From NCBI GenBank assembly GCA_947372465.1, contig CANBTT010000018.1, positions 1-45,542 on the forward strand: a stretch of DNA of 45,542 nucleotides. The letters run 5' to 3'. The stretch comes from Burkholderiales bacterium. Lineage in GTDB: Bacteria > Pseudomonadota > Gammaproteobacteria > Burkholderiales > Burkholderiaceae_C. Under the pieces are notes generated by a model that worked only from the letters and a program-made list of their open reading frames with translations, was not told the DNA's origin and ran no database searches. This document shows positions 37,064-45,360 of this stretch, piece after piece. Position 1 is the first letter of the stretch. Each line of letters begins with the position of its first letter. The position numbers and the translations under genes were made by a program.

Positions 37064-37729
37064 TCACGTCAAGCTCATCCTCTTTTGCAGTTGTTTGACA
37101 AAGGCGGACAAACCAAAGCACAAAACAAAATACACCAAAGCCGCCAACAGGTACACCTCTTCAGGTCGGCCATAGATTCTGCCCGCCGTCACAAAGCCTT
37201 TGAGCAAGTCGTAGGCACCAATGGCATAGACGAGGGAGGTGTCTTGAAAGAGGACGATGGTTTGCGTGAGCAGCACCGGCACCATGTTGCGAAAGGCTTG
37301 CGGCAAGACAATGAGTTGCATGCTTTGTGCGTAACTCATCCCCAAGGCTTGCGCGGCCATGCGCTGCCCGCGCGGAACGGACTCAATGCCCGCTCTCATG
37401 ATTTCACAAAAGAAGGCCGCCTCAAACGCAATGAAGGTGATAAAGGCCGACCATTCGGCGCCAATCGATTTGCCTATCAAGACCGGGATCAACAAATAAA
37501 ACCACAAAATCACCATCACCAAAGGAATGGAGCGCATGCCGTTGACATAGGCGCCCGACAAGGCCTTGAGCAGCCTTGAGTTTGACAGTCGCATGAGCGC
37601 CAAAAGGGTCCCAAAAAAGAGGCCCCCAAGGGCGGCCACGGCGGTCAGCTCAAAGCTGAAGATCAAACCCTTTAAGATGAATTTATTGAACAAATCCCAG
37701 CTTAAAAATGACACATCCAAATTGAGCAT
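37064..37729 (-). CDS. gltK: Glutamate/aspartate ABC transporter permease GltK
   Basis: Inner-membrane permease of the HisMQ/GlnP type, 221 residues, similar to E. coli GltK (224). About five hydrophobic segments are visible. The EAA loop for the ATPase contact reads GQRMAAQALGMSYAQSMQLI, with the usual glycine after the alanine pair, and is followed by LPQAFRNMVPVLL. The start ATG lies one base after the gltJ stop, so the two permeases are likely translated together. The first segment FSFELTAVAALGGLFFGTLLAL carries the family N-terminal signature. The heterodimer with GltJ forms the channel. Confidence 0.93.
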   Translation of the reverse strand: MLNLDVSFLSWDLFNKFILKGLIFSFELTAVAALGGLFFGTLLALMRLSNSRLLKALSGAYVNGMRSIPLVMVILWFYLLIPVLIGKSIGAEWSAFITFIAFEAAFFCEIMRAGIESVPRGQRMAAQALGMSYAQSMQLIVLPQAFRNMVPVLLTQTIVLFQDTSLVYAIGAYDLLKGFVTAGRIYGRPEEVYLLAALVYFVLCFGLSAFVKQLQKRMSLT

Positions 37730-37730
37730 C

Positions 37731-38459
37731 TCAGTGCCCCGCCTTCAAGGATGCGCGCTTGGCGCTTTGTTGACCCGGTATTTGCAAGCTTTGCTCCAAG
37801 CCGTGCAAAAGGCGGTTCACGGTGAAGGCAGAGATCACGTACAAGAGCGTCACGGCCAGGTAAATTTCAATGCCCCTGGAGGTCTCCTCTTGGGCCTGCA
37901 TGGCAAACATGGTGAGCTCGGTGATGGAGACCGCAAAGGCGACCGACGAGTTTTTCAGCAAGTTCATCGACTCGCTGGTCAAGGGGGGCAAGATCACTCT
38001 GAGCGCCGCAGGCAGCAAGACATACCAGTAGATCTGCCAAGTCTTCATCCCAAGCGCCATGGCGGCATAGCGCTGCCCTTTGGGCAAGGACTCAATGCCC
38101 GCTCTGAACTGCTCGGCAATTCTTGCCGACGTGAACAATCCCAAGGCAAACACCACCAAGCAAAAGGAGGACAACTGCTGCATCACGGGAAAGAGCTTGG
38201 GCAACACGAAGTACCACAAAAAGATTTGAACCAGCAAGGGAATGTTGCGAAAGAGCTCCACCCAGATGTGTCCAATGCGTGACAAAACAGGCGCGCCTTG
38301 CAAGGTTCTCATCACGCCAATGACGGCCCCGCATGGAATGGCCACGCACCATGCAACAACAGCAACGCCAAGCGTCCAGCCCCAGGCCTGGAGCAACCAC
38401 TCCAGGTACGTTCTCCCGCCCCCGTCGTCGTTCAAGAAGACTTGCCACTCAAGCGTCAT
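37731..38459 (-). CDS. gltJ: Glutamate/aspartate ABC transporter permease GltJ
   Basis: Second permease of the importer, 242 residues (E. coli GltJ 246). It begins with a short soluble part (MTLEWQVFLNDDGGGRTYLEW) typical of GltJ, then hydrophobic segments starting at GWTLGVAVVAWCVAIPCGAV. ELFRNIPLLVQIFLWYF is a conserved permease segment. The EAA loop is KGQRYAAMALGMKTWQIYWY, followed by LLPAALRVILPPLTSE. GAGG lies close to the start. It is separated from gltI by about 100 bases holding a hairpin (38498-38529), and gltK follows after one base. Confidence 0.93.
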   Translation of the reverse strand: MTLEWQVFLNDDGGGRTYLEWLLQAWGWTLGVAVVAWCVAIPCGAVIGVMRTLQGAPVLSRIGHIWVELFRNIPLLVQIFLWYFVLPKLFPVMQQLSSFCLVVFALGLFTSARIAEQFRAGIESLPKGQRYAAMALGMKTWQIYWYVLLPAALRVILPPLTSESMNLLKNSSVAFAVSITELTMFAMQAQEETSRGIEIYLAVTLLYVISAFTVNRLLHGLEQSLQIPGQQSAKRASLKAGH

Positions 38460-38497
38460 GCCTCAGCACCTTAAAAAATGAGTGTTTCAGATGAACA

Positions 38498-38529
38498 AAA
38501 GGGCAGGCCTTTGGCCAGGCATGCCCTTT
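38498..38529 (-). other. Intercistronic hairpin between gltI and gltJ
   Basis: On the minus strand AAAGGGCA-T-GCCT and AGGCC-TGCCCTTT form a long stem, followed by TGTTC with few T residues. Such stems after periplasmic-binding-protein genes usually protect the upstream message and reduce read-through, giving more GltI than permease. Confidence 0.6.
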
Positions 38530-38559
38530 GCTCACCCCATGGACACGCTGGTCCAAGGA

Positions 38560-39486
38560 TTATTTCTTGGCATACTCTTCCATGGGCTTGTCATTGAGAT
38601 TGACCCACGCAGCGCGTGTGGTCTCACTCGCTGGCAAACCCACGCGCGTGTTCTTGGGCGGAATGGGTTGAACAAACCACTTGTCGTAGGACTTGGCCAA
38701 TTCACCCGACTTGGCCATCTCACGGATGGTCTCGTCGGCCACCTTTTTGAATGCAGGGTCGTCTTTTCTGAGCATGATGGCAATGGGCTCGACCGAGAGC
38801 ACTTCGCCAACGATTTTGTAGTCCGCAGGGCTCTTGGACAATGCAATATTGCCTGCCAAAATTTGGCCATCCATCACGAATGCATCTGCGCGACCTGACT
38901 CCAAGAGCAAGAAGCTTTCTGCATGGTCTTTGCCATACACTTCCTTGAAGTCCACACCCGCAGCGCGTTCGTGTTTGCGCAAAATTTGAACGGAGGTGGT
39001 GCCCGTGGTGGTGGCCACATTTTTACCATTGAGCTGATTGATGCCCGTGATGCCCGAATTGGCTTTCACCGCAATTCTCACTTCTTCCACATAGGTGGTG
39101 AGTGCAAAGGCAACATCCTTTTGGCGAGCAGCGTTGTTGGTGGTGGAGCCGCACTCGATGTCCACCGTTCCGTTTTGCACCAATGGAATTCTGTTTTGTG
39201 AGGTGACGGCAACGTACTTGGTGTCAAGTTTTTTACCGACGGCTTTCTCGACATTGGCCACTATTTTTTGGCAGACATCAATGTGAAAACCCACATATTT
39301 GCCGTCTCCCAAGGTGTAAGAGAGCGCACCAGAGGAGTCACGCACGCCCATGGTGATCTCACCAGAGGCCTTGACCTTGGCCAAGGTGTCGTTGCTTTGC
39401 GCCAGCGCGCCACCAGTGCTCGCCATGAAGCTCAAGGCCGCAGCGACTGCGCAGAAATTGAAAGTTGATTTTTTAACGTTACGCAT
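38560..39486 (-). CDS. gltI: Glutamate/aspartate ABC transporter periplasmic binding protein GltI
   Basis: Periplasmic solute-binding protein, 308 residues (E. coli GltI 302). The signal peptide is clear: MRNVKKSTFNF, a hydrophobic stretch, and likely cleavage after GGALAQ. The mature protein starts with DTLAKVKASGEITMGVRDSS. The GltI family signature GKYVGFHIDVCQKIVANVE and the ligand-region segments VDIECGSTTNNAARQKDVAF and GTTSVQILR are present. It heads the gltIJKL operon and is followed by an intercistronic hairpin. Upstream, GGAGATGAGAGAAC precedes the ATG. The clustering with two permeases and an ATPase makes the assignment firm; preference between Glu and Asp is not decided by sequence. 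Confidence 0.94.
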   Translation of the reverse strand: MRNVKKSTFNFCAVAAALSFMASTGGALAQSNDTLAKVKASGEITMGVRDSSGALSYTLGDGKYVGFHIDVCQKIVANVEKAVGKKLDTKYVAVTSQNRIPLVQNGTVDIECGSTTNNAARQKDVAFALTTYVEEVRIAVKANSGITGINQLNGKNVATTTGTTSVQILRKHERAAGVDFKEVYGKDHAESFLLLESGRADAFVMDGQILAGNIALSKSPADYKIVGEVLSVEPIAIMLRKDDPAFKKVADETIREMAKSGELAKSYDKWFVQPIPPKNTRVGLPASETTRAAWVNLNDKPMEEYAKK

Positions 39487-39605
39487 GTTCTCTCATCTCC
39501 AAGGATAAAAACAAAATGTTACAAGCTTCAGTTTAAACAGGTTTGCCTCATTTTTTGTGAAAAAGACGCAATTCTTCGGCTTGTCCCCCCCTTTGGGCGG
39601 TGCAA

Positions 39606-39642
39606 ACCCTTCAAAAAGACCTCAAAAGCGTCCGTGAAGGGT
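39606..39642 (-). other. Stem-loop downstream of bioB
   Basis: ACCCTTCA (39606-39613) and TGAAGGGT (39635-39642) form a perfect 8-bp stem around a loop of about 21 bases, starting 15 bases after the bioB stop. Only TTTG follows on the minus strand, so it is a weak terminator or 3' stabiliser. Confidence 0.45.
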
Positions 39643-39656
39643 CTGGTGCTCAGGTT

Positions 39657-40703
39657 TTAAACGGTTTGAATGCCCAGTTTTGCAAAAAGCGCTTGATCCC
39701 GCTCCCATTCGGGGTTGCCCGTGGTCAAGAGCTTGTCGCCATAAAAGATGGAGTTGGCGCCGGCCAAGAAACACATGGCCTGCACCGCCTCACCCATTTC
39801 TTGTCGTCCGGCAGACAGTCTCACATGCGCCTTTGGCATGGTGATTCTTGCAACCGCGATGGTTCGCACAAATTCCATGGGGTCCAGCGGCTTGGTGTTG
39901 GCCAAGGGCGTCCCCTCTACGTGCACCAAGTGGTTGATAGGCACTGACTCTGGGTAGGGTCCCAGATTGGCCAATTGGTGGATGAGTCCAGCCCTTTGAG
40001 CCCTCGACTCGCCCATGCCCACGATGCCGCCACTGCACACATTCATGCCGGCCGAGCGCACGCTTGCCAAGGTTTTCAAGCGGTCTTCGTACACGCGCGT
40101 CGAAATGATGTCCCCATAGATCTCGGGCGCTGTGTCCAAGTTGTGGTTGTAGTAATCCAGGCCTGCGCCTTTGAGGGCTTTGGCCTGGTCTTGGCTGAGC
40201 ATGCCAAGTGTGCAGCAGGTCTCAAGCTCCATGGCTTTCACGGCCGAGATGAGCTGGGCGACTTTCTCCACATCTCGGTCGTTGAGTTCACGCCAAGCCG
40301 CACCCATGCAAAAGCGACTCGCGCCATTTTTCTTGGCTTCTAGGGCCGCGGCCGTCACGGCCTGGACGTCGAGCAACTTGGAGGCCTCGACCCCTGTGTC
40401 GTAATGCGCAGACTGCGGACAGTAGCCACAATCCTCCGGGCACCCGCCTGTTTTAATGGACAAGAGGCTTGAGAGTTGAACCTCGTTGGGTGAGAAATGC
40501 TCACGGTGCACGCCTTGCGCTTTGAACATCAAATCGTTGAAGGGCAAATCGAACAAGTGCTCAATCGATTGAAGCGACCAGCTCTCAACTTGCGTCGAGG
40601 GGGCAAGGGGCTCAAACGCGGCTTTGGGCTGGAAACTCATGCGCACTTCAGTGGGCTTTTGAGTCACAGTGCGGTCAGTGCGGTCGGTCTGGGTGGTGTT
40701 CAT
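39657..40703 (-). CDS. bioB: Biotin synthase BioB
   Basis: Radical-SAM enzyme that inserts sulfur into dethiobiotin, the last step of biotin synthesis. It is 348 residues from the ATG at 40703 (E. coli 346); Met at 40640 is an alternative, and the frame extends 18 codons upstream. The radical-SAM cluster cysteines are Cys88, Cys92 and Cys95 in [12 protein letters not shown]. The second-cluster region [28 protein letters not shown] and [10 protein letters not shown] are all BioB hallmarks. It is transcribed divergently from bioA-bioF-bioD across a gap of about 220-270 bases. I saw no recognisable BirA operator in that gap, so regulation is open. Confidence 0.97.
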   Translation of the reverse strand: MNTTQTDRTDRTVTQKPTEVRMSFQPKAAFEPLAPSTQVESWSLQSIEHLFDLPFNDLMFKAQGVHREHFSPNEVQLSSLLSIKTGGCPEDCGYCPQSAHYDTGVEASKLLDVQAVTAAALEAKKNGASRFCMGAAWRELNDRDVEKVAQLISAVKAMELETCCTLGMLSQDQAKALKGAGLDYYNHNLDTAPEIYGDIISTRVYEDRLKTLASVRSAGMNVCSGGIVGMGESRAQRAGLIHQLANLGPYPESVPINHLVHVEGTPLANTKPLDPMEFVRTIAVARITMPKAHVRLSAGRQEMGEAVQAMCFLAGANSIFYGDKLLTTGNPEWERDQALFAKLGIQTV

Positions 40704-40837
40704 GTTGAAGACAATGAGATGGGTTCGAGACAAGCGGCTTTGGTCTTTGAGGCGCAAAGGGGGCTGCCCAGTTTAAAAAAAGTTTTGCCTAAAATTCACA
40801 CATGGCGGGGCCCGTGTGTTTTCAAAAATTCGCCTCC

Positions 40838-40865
40838 TTGCAAGAGACCTTTGCGGTAGTATATT
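40838..40865 (+). promoter_or_regulatory. Candidate promoter of the bioA-bioF-bioD operon
   Basis: TTGCAA (40838-40843) and TATATT (40860-40865) are separated by 16 bases, four and five of six matches to sigma-70 hexamers. Transcription would begin near 40872, directly at an AGGAGG motif (40873-40878). Confidence 0.55.
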
Positions 40866-40872
40866 GGAATGC

Positions 40873-40887
40873 AGGAGGATAATGATG
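40873..40887 (+). promoter_or_regulatory. Consensus ribosome-binding site with two ATG codons, out of frame with bioA
   Basis: AGGAGG (40873-40878) precedes ATGATG (40882 and 40885) with three and six bases of spacing. This is the best Shine-Dalgarno site in the neighbourhood. The frame it opens runs to 41121 (79-80 codons) and overlaps bioA in a different frame. bioA's own frame has TGA at 40883 and 40886, so it cannot use this site. Confidence 0.6.
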
Positions 40888-40972
40888 ATTTTGTCACCCT
40901 TCTCACCTTTTTACCGCTCAAGTGTCACTGCACAACGACCCCCACGCCCTTCAAGCACGCCCTTCCAAACCC

Positions 40973-42310
40973 ATGACGCTGAACACCCCGCCCAACGACT
41001 GGATCGCCAGAACGCTCAGTGCTGTTTGGCACCCCTGCACACAGATGAAGCAGCACGAAGGCGTCCCACCTGTTTGCATCACACGCGGCAAAGGGCCTTG
41101 GCTGTATTCGGACAAGGATGAGGCCTACCTTGACTGCATCAGCTCTTGGTGGACCAATCTTTTTGGGCATGCCAACGAGCGCATCAACCAAGCTTTGATC
41201 GATCAACTGGGAAAAATAGAGCACGTCATGCTTGCGGGCTTGACCCACCCCAATGTGGTGGAGCTCTCTGAGGCGCTTCGGGCTCTCACGCAAGGACAGC
41301 TTGGACACAGCTTTTATGCGTCCGATGGCGCCTCGGCCGTGGAAATCGCCCTCAAAATGAGCCACCACTATTGGAGGATTCAAGGTCGGCCTGAAAAACA
41401 AGAGTTCATTTGCTTGGCCAATGGCTACCATGGTGAGACCTTGGGCGCCTTGAGTGTGACCGATGTGCCCCTTTTTAGACAAGCTTACGCCCCCCTCATC
41501 AAAGGGGTGCACATTGCACCGAGTCCAGACCATCGTCTGGCACCCCAGGGCGTGGACGCCAAAGCCTGGGCCAGAACGGCCGCCTTTGAGCTCGAGCGCC
41601 TGCTGAACACGCACCAAGGGCGCATTGCCGCTTTGATTTTGGAGCCCTTGGTTCAATGTGCTGGACAAATGGGCATGTACGACCCACTGTATTTGCAACT
41701 GGCCAGACAATTGTGTGACCGCTTTGAGGTGCACTTGATATGCGATGAAATTGCAGTGGGTTGTGGCCGCACAGGGCGCTTTTTTGCAAGCGAGCATGCT
41801 GGTATTTGGCCCGATTTCCTGACCCTCTCCAAAGGCATCAGTGCGGGCTACTTGCCCCTGTCTTTGAGCATGACCACGGACACCATTTACCAAGCCTTTT
41901 ATGCCGACACCATGGCCCAGGGCTTTCTACACTCCCACTCCTACACGGGCAACCCCTTGGCCTGTGCGGCAGCGCTGGCGAGCTTGAAAATTTTCAGGGA
42001 CGACGATGTGCTTGAAGAAAACGCGCGCAAAGCGCGTGCTTTGACAGACGCTTTCTCCTGGGTTCAAGGCGATGAGCGCTTGGTTCATTTGAGGCAACAA
42101 GGCATGATTCTCGCGTTTGACTTGAACGCAAAAACGCAGGCCTCGAACCCAAGATTTGCGAGTGAATTTTTCAAGAAGGCTTTGAGCCATCAACTCCTTT
42201 TGAGACCCATCGGATCGACCGTCTATGTGATGCCGCCCTATGTGCTTGACGAAGAACAAATGGCGTGGATGGGTGCTCAGACCCAAAAGGTCCTCCATGA
42301 AACCCTTTGA
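40973..42310 (+). CDS. bioA: Adenosylmethionine--8-amino-7-oxononanoate transaminase BioA
   Basis: PLP aminotransferase that converts KAPA to DAPA using SAM as amino donor. It is 445 residues from the ATG at 40973; GTG at 40922 would give 462. Neither has a clear ribosome-binding site, whereas a consensus site nearby is out of frame. DWIARTLSAVWHPCTQMKQH is the typical N terminus and contains the BioA substrate-binding WHPCTQ. SSWWTNLFGHANERIN, ANGYHGETLGALSVTD and ICDEIAVGCGRTGRFFA follow. The PLP lysine is Lys287 in TLSKGISAGYLPLS. bioF begins about 40 bases past the stop. The operon order here is bioA-bioF-bioD. Confidence 0.95.
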   Translation: MTLNTPPNDWIARTLSAVWHPCTQMKQHEGVPPVCITRGKGPWLYSDKDEAYLDCISSWWTNLFGHANERINQALIDQLGKIEHVMLAGLTHPNVVELSEALRALTQGQLGHSFYASDGASAVEIALKMSHHYWRIQGRPEKQEFICLANGYHGETLGALSVTDVPLFRQAYAPLIKGVHIAPSPDHRLAPQGVDAKAWARTAAFELERLLNTHQGRIAALILEPLVQCAGQMGMYDPLYLQLARQLCDRFEVHLICDEIAVGCGRTGRFFASEHAGIWPDFLTLSKGISAGYLPLSLSMTTDTIYQAFYADTMAQGFLHSHSYTGNPLACAAALASLKIFRDDDVLEENARKARALTDAFSWVQGDERLVHLRQQGMILAFDLNAKTQASNPRFASEFFKKALSHQLLLRPIGSTVYVMPPYVLDEEQMAWMGAQTQKVLHETL

Positions 42311-42351
42311 AGCGAGGCATGGATGAATTTCACCCCCCGCCTCTTCACAAG

Positions 42352-43608
42352 ATGAACACCACACCCCCACGTGCCTTTCAAGCCCTGCAAGAGGCCGAAC
42401 GGGGCTTGCAAGCCCTGAAAGAGGCGGGCCTCATTCGAAAGCAACGGCTCTCGCAGTCGGCCTGTGCCACCGTGCAAATGTTCAATGGTCGAGCGTACAA
42501 AACCTTTTGCTCCAACGACTATTTAGGGCTGGCCAATCACCCAGCTGTCGTCCAAGCCGCGCAAGATGCACTGGGCCAGTTTGGCCTGGGCAGTGGCGCG
42601 TCTCACCTCATCAGTGGCCACCACCAAGCCCACGAACGATTGGCCGAGCGCCTCTCGAGCTTTCAAGCCGCCCACATCCCTCATGTGCAAACCCTCACCT
42701 TCTCCACGGGCTACATGGCCAATTTGGGGGTGATCACGGCCCTTGCCAGTTTGTCCAAGGTGGCTGGGCAAGCCACCGATGAGGGCACGTCGATTTATTC
42801 TGCAAGACTCAACCACGCCTCCATCGTCGATGGCATTCGTTTGGCGTCCAGACAATCAAGGCTCAAGCTCACCCTCTTTGACACCGAGGACCTTCAGTCC
42901 TTAGAGACGCAACTGATGGCCGACCCCATGGGGCACAAACTCATCGTTTGCGATGGGGTCTTTAGCATGGACGGCCATTTAAGTCCTGTGACAGCCTTGC
43001 TTGATTTGGCGATTCGATACGATGCATTGCTGCTCATCGATGACGCCCATGGTTTTGGGGTTTTAGGAGAAAAGGGCCACGGCCTTTTAGAGCACCTCAG
43101 CTTGAACTCGGAGCGTCTGATCTACATGGGCACGTTGAGCAAAGCTGCGGGGGGGTTTGGCGCCTTTGTCTGTGCACACCAAAGCCTTTGCGCATGGCTC
43201 TTTCAAAAGGCCCGCTCCTACATCTACACCACCGCAATGCCTCCCTCAATCGCAGCAGCAGCCCTCCAGAGCCTGGACATCATAGAAGGGCATGAGGGGC
43301 AGACAAGGAGAGCCCATCTCAATGGCCTCATTGCATGCTGGCAAGATACACTGCAACTCAAGCATTGGCGCAAAGTCGGGAGCACCACCCCGATTCAACC
43401 CGTGGTGGTGGGAAAGAACGAGCTGTGCTTGCAACTGGATCAAACCCTTCAATCGATGGGCTACTTGATCCCAGCCATCAGGCCGCCAACGGTGCCCCTG
43501 CACACGGCTCGACTGCGCATCACCTTTTCTGCCAATCACAGCACAGAGGAGGTTCAAAGCCTGGCGCATGTGTTGATGGATCTTGAGAACCAGGTGATGC
43601 ACCCATGA
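42352..43608 (+). CDS. bioF: 8-amino-7-oxononanoate synthase BioF
   Basis: PLP-dependent alpha-oxoamine synthase joining pimeloyl thioester and L-alanine. It is 418 residues from the ATG at 42352, the start that best matches the family N terminus (about 384 in E. coli). ATG at 42319 and TTG at 42307 are in frame further upstream. CSNDYLGLANHP, FGLGSGASHLISG and VFSMDGHLSP are the expected blocks. DDAHGFGVLGEKGHG holds the PLP-contact Asp and His, and the PLP lysine is Lys264 in GTLSKAAGGFGAF. The usual HxxLE-type exit AIRPPTVPLHTARLRIT is intact. Its stop overlaps the bioD start as ATGA. Confidence 0.95.
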   Translation: MNTTPPRAFQALQEAERGLQALKEAGLIRKQRLSQSACATVQMFNGRAYKTFCSNDYLGLANHPAVVQAAQDALGQFGLGSGASHLISGHHQAHERLAERLSSFQAAHIPHVQTLTFSTGYMANLGVITALASLSKVAGQATDEGTSIYSARLNHASIVDGIRLASRQSRLKLTLFDTEDLQSLETQLMADPMGHKLIVCDGVFSMDGHLSPVTALLDLAIRYDALLLIDDAHGFGVLGEKGHGLLEHLSLNSERLIYMGTLSKAAGGFGAFVCAHQSLCAWLFQKARSYIYTTAMPPSIAAAALQSLDIIEGHEGQTRRAHLNGLIACWQDTLQLKHWRKVGSTTPIQPVVVGKNELCLQLDQTLQSMGYLIPAIRPPTVPLHTARLRITFSANHSTEEVQSLAHVLMDLENQVMHP

Positions 43609-44327
43609 AGGCTTCAGGCTACTTTGTCACAGGCACCGACACGGAAGTGGGCAAAACGCTCATTGCATGCGCCTTGATCTTCAAAATGAAGAACAGCATG
43701 GCCGGTTTGAAGGTGAGCGGCTTCAAACCTGTGGTTGCCGGCACCTATCAAAATGAGACGGGCCAGACATGCAACGAGGACCTTCTGAGCCTCATCGCGG
43801 CAAGTGGCCTCAAGCAATCACAGACCGATATTTGCCCCTGCATCCTCAGCACGCCCGCGGCCCCTCATTTGGTCGCAAAAGAGATGGGGATTCAGCTGTC
43901 TGTGGCGTCCATGCTCGCCGCTTTAGAGCCCGTAAAAGCGCAGTTCAACACCGTCGTGGTCGAAGGGGCCGGCGGCTTTTTGGTGCCCTTGAATGAAGAG
44001 GAGTCGCTGGGAGACTTTGCTTCATCTTTGGGCTGGCCCGTGATTTTGGTGGTGGGCATGCGCCTTGGCTGTTTGAACCACGCTTTGTGCACCCTGGAAG
44101 CCATCGAGCGCCGAGGCTTGAAAGTGGCAGGCTGGGTTGCAAACACGATTGATCCGCAAATGAGTCACAAAGAGGCCAATCTCCTTGATCTTCAACAGCG
44201 GATCAAGGCGCCCTTTCTTGGCTGCGTTCCTCATCTACCAAGCGAGCTTCAAAAGCGCATCAACGCCCCCTATTCATTGGCAGCCATTGAATGGAGCGCA
44301 GGCCATCTTGACTGGCTTGCCCTTTGA
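43605..44327 (+). CDS. bioD: Dethiobiotin synthetase BioD
   Basis: ATP-dependent carboxylase that closes the ureido ring of dethiobiotin. It is 240 residues, near E. coli BioD (225). The P-loop GTDTEVGKT is at 10-18. FKPVVAGTYQNETGQTCNED, TPAAPHLVAKEMG and VVVEGAGGFLVPLNE are BioD signatures, the last containing the Mg-binding Glu. It is translationally coupled to bioF by ATGA. After its stop a gap of 257 bases precedes the convergent 2OG oxygenase gene. No convincing terminator was seen in that gap. bioC and bioH are not present here. Confidence 0.96.
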   Translation: MKASGYFVTGTDTEVGKTLIACALIFKMKNSMAGLKVSGFKPVVAGTYQNETGQTCNEDLLSLIAASGLKQSQTDICPCILSTPAAPHLVAKEMGIQLSVASMLAALEPVKAQFNTVVVEGAGGFLVPLNEEESLGDFASSLGWPVILVVGMRLGCLNHALCTLEAIERRGLKVAGWVANTIDPQMSHKEANLLDLQQRIKAPFLGCVPHLPSELQKRINAPYSLAAIEWSAGHLDWLAL

Positions 44328-44584
44328 TCCGTCAAGCTTGGGGCTTGTCAAGGTCCAAGACGCTTCATAGAGATGTCGAAATGCAAGCGCTCTACAGGTG
44401 CTCGCATCAAGAAAAGACAAGGACTTGACTTGGGCGTTCACGCACAGACTTTGAGAACCCATCCCAAGCGCATTTTTCGCCTTAAAAAAGCATTGGCATC
44501 AGACATTGAACAGCGAAGGTTTTGCCTTGCGCGCGAAACTTTTAGGCCTTTGAATCCAACAAGGCCGGCAACACAATCATTTTT

Positions 44585-45235
44585 CTACTTGTCATTTTGT
44601 CCTTTGATCGCGAAGTTACCTGCAACACTGATCCTGTAATCATCGCTGGAGTAAAAGGGGAACACCGAATGCTTCATCTTGGCAGAGAACATCAAACCAT
44701 GGTTTTCAAGCGACTTGTCTGCTTCGATGAAATGGTTGCAAATGTCTCCCAGACTGTTGGTGTATTGAAAGCAAAATCTGCCCGACAAATCTTTCCCCGA
44801 ACCATTTCCAGGAGAGACTTTTGCTTCTTCCTCGAAGGTAAAAGGAATCTTCAGCCAGATCACAAAACTGATGATGCCGTAGTGATCGTGGGGGGGATTG
44901 AATTCGTGCTTGTGCTGGAAATTGACCCACAGCTCCTTTAAATAAATGGGAGACGACTCAGGTGCAATGCTGTTTTGCGTGACGTAGCGTCCAAATTTTT
45001 CATCGAACTGCAACACATGCGGCGCCATCAAACCGTAGACGTGCTTGACGGACTCCGTCATCAAATAGGAGTTTTTTAAATTGCCGGCCAATTTTGCGTT
45101 GTGACTTCTGCTGTGATCGAAGTCTTTGCTGATCTTTGCCACCTCTGCCCAAATGGGCGCGAGTTCAGCATCCGTAAAAGACATTTTCAAAAAGCCAATG
45201 TTTTCAAAATTCACTTGTTCAGCCGTTTTCATCAT
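44585..45235 (-). CDS. Putative 2OG-Fe(II) dioxygenase, phage-like
   Basis: A 216-residue protein starting at ATG 45235 with GAGG five bases upstream (a second ATG follows at once). The C-terminal half looks like a jelly-roll 2-oxoglutarate/Fe(II) oxygenase of the kind common in T4-like and marine phages (the PF13759-like group). HKHEFNPPHDHYG holds a candidate His116 or His118 with Asp117, ISFVIWLKIPF is the next strand, and KHSVFPFYSSDDYRISVAGN supplies the distal His189 and Arg201. This is a motif-level assignment; metal ligands are inferred. Residues 1-60 have no recognised domain. It stands alone between the bio operon and a porin gene, has a terminator just upstream, and is convergent with bioD. 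Its substrate, possibly a protein side chain, is unknown. Confidence 0.65.
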   Translation of the reverse strand: MMKTAEQVNFENIGFLKMSFTDAELAPIWAEVAKISKDFDHSRSHNAKLAGNLKNSYLMTESVKHVYGLMAPHVLQFDEKFGRYVTQNSIAPESSPIYLKELWVNFQHKHEFNPPHDHYGIISFVIWLKIPFTFEEEAKVSPGNGSGKDLSGRFCFQYTNSLGDICNHFIEADKSLENHGLMFSAKMKHSVFPFYSSDDYRISVAGNFAIKGQNDK

Positions 45236-45282
45236 GCAGACCTCAAAGACAACTCAATTCATCGTGATGTTACTTTAACAGC

Positions 45283-45318
45283 AAAAAACCCCGCCGCTCT
45301 TGCGAGCAGCGGGGTTTT
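45283..45318 (-). terminator. Intrinsic terminator of the porin gene
   Basis: On the minus strand AAAACCCCGCTGCTC and GAGCGGCGGGGTTTT pair fully (one T-G wobble) around a GCAA tetraloop and are followed by TTTTTT. It lies about 40 bases after the porin stop and 50 bases before the oxygenase gene. On the plus strand the same arms have a C-A mismatch, so it favours the porin direction. Confidence 0.9.
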
Positions 45319-45360
45319 AACTTTTTAAAATTCTAAACTGACATCACGTCAGCTTTTGAA

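Noticed and set aside
44373..44639. 88-codon plus-strand open frame after bioD
   Set aside because: Its end is antisense to the oxygenase gene, composition is ordinary, and no homology was recognised.
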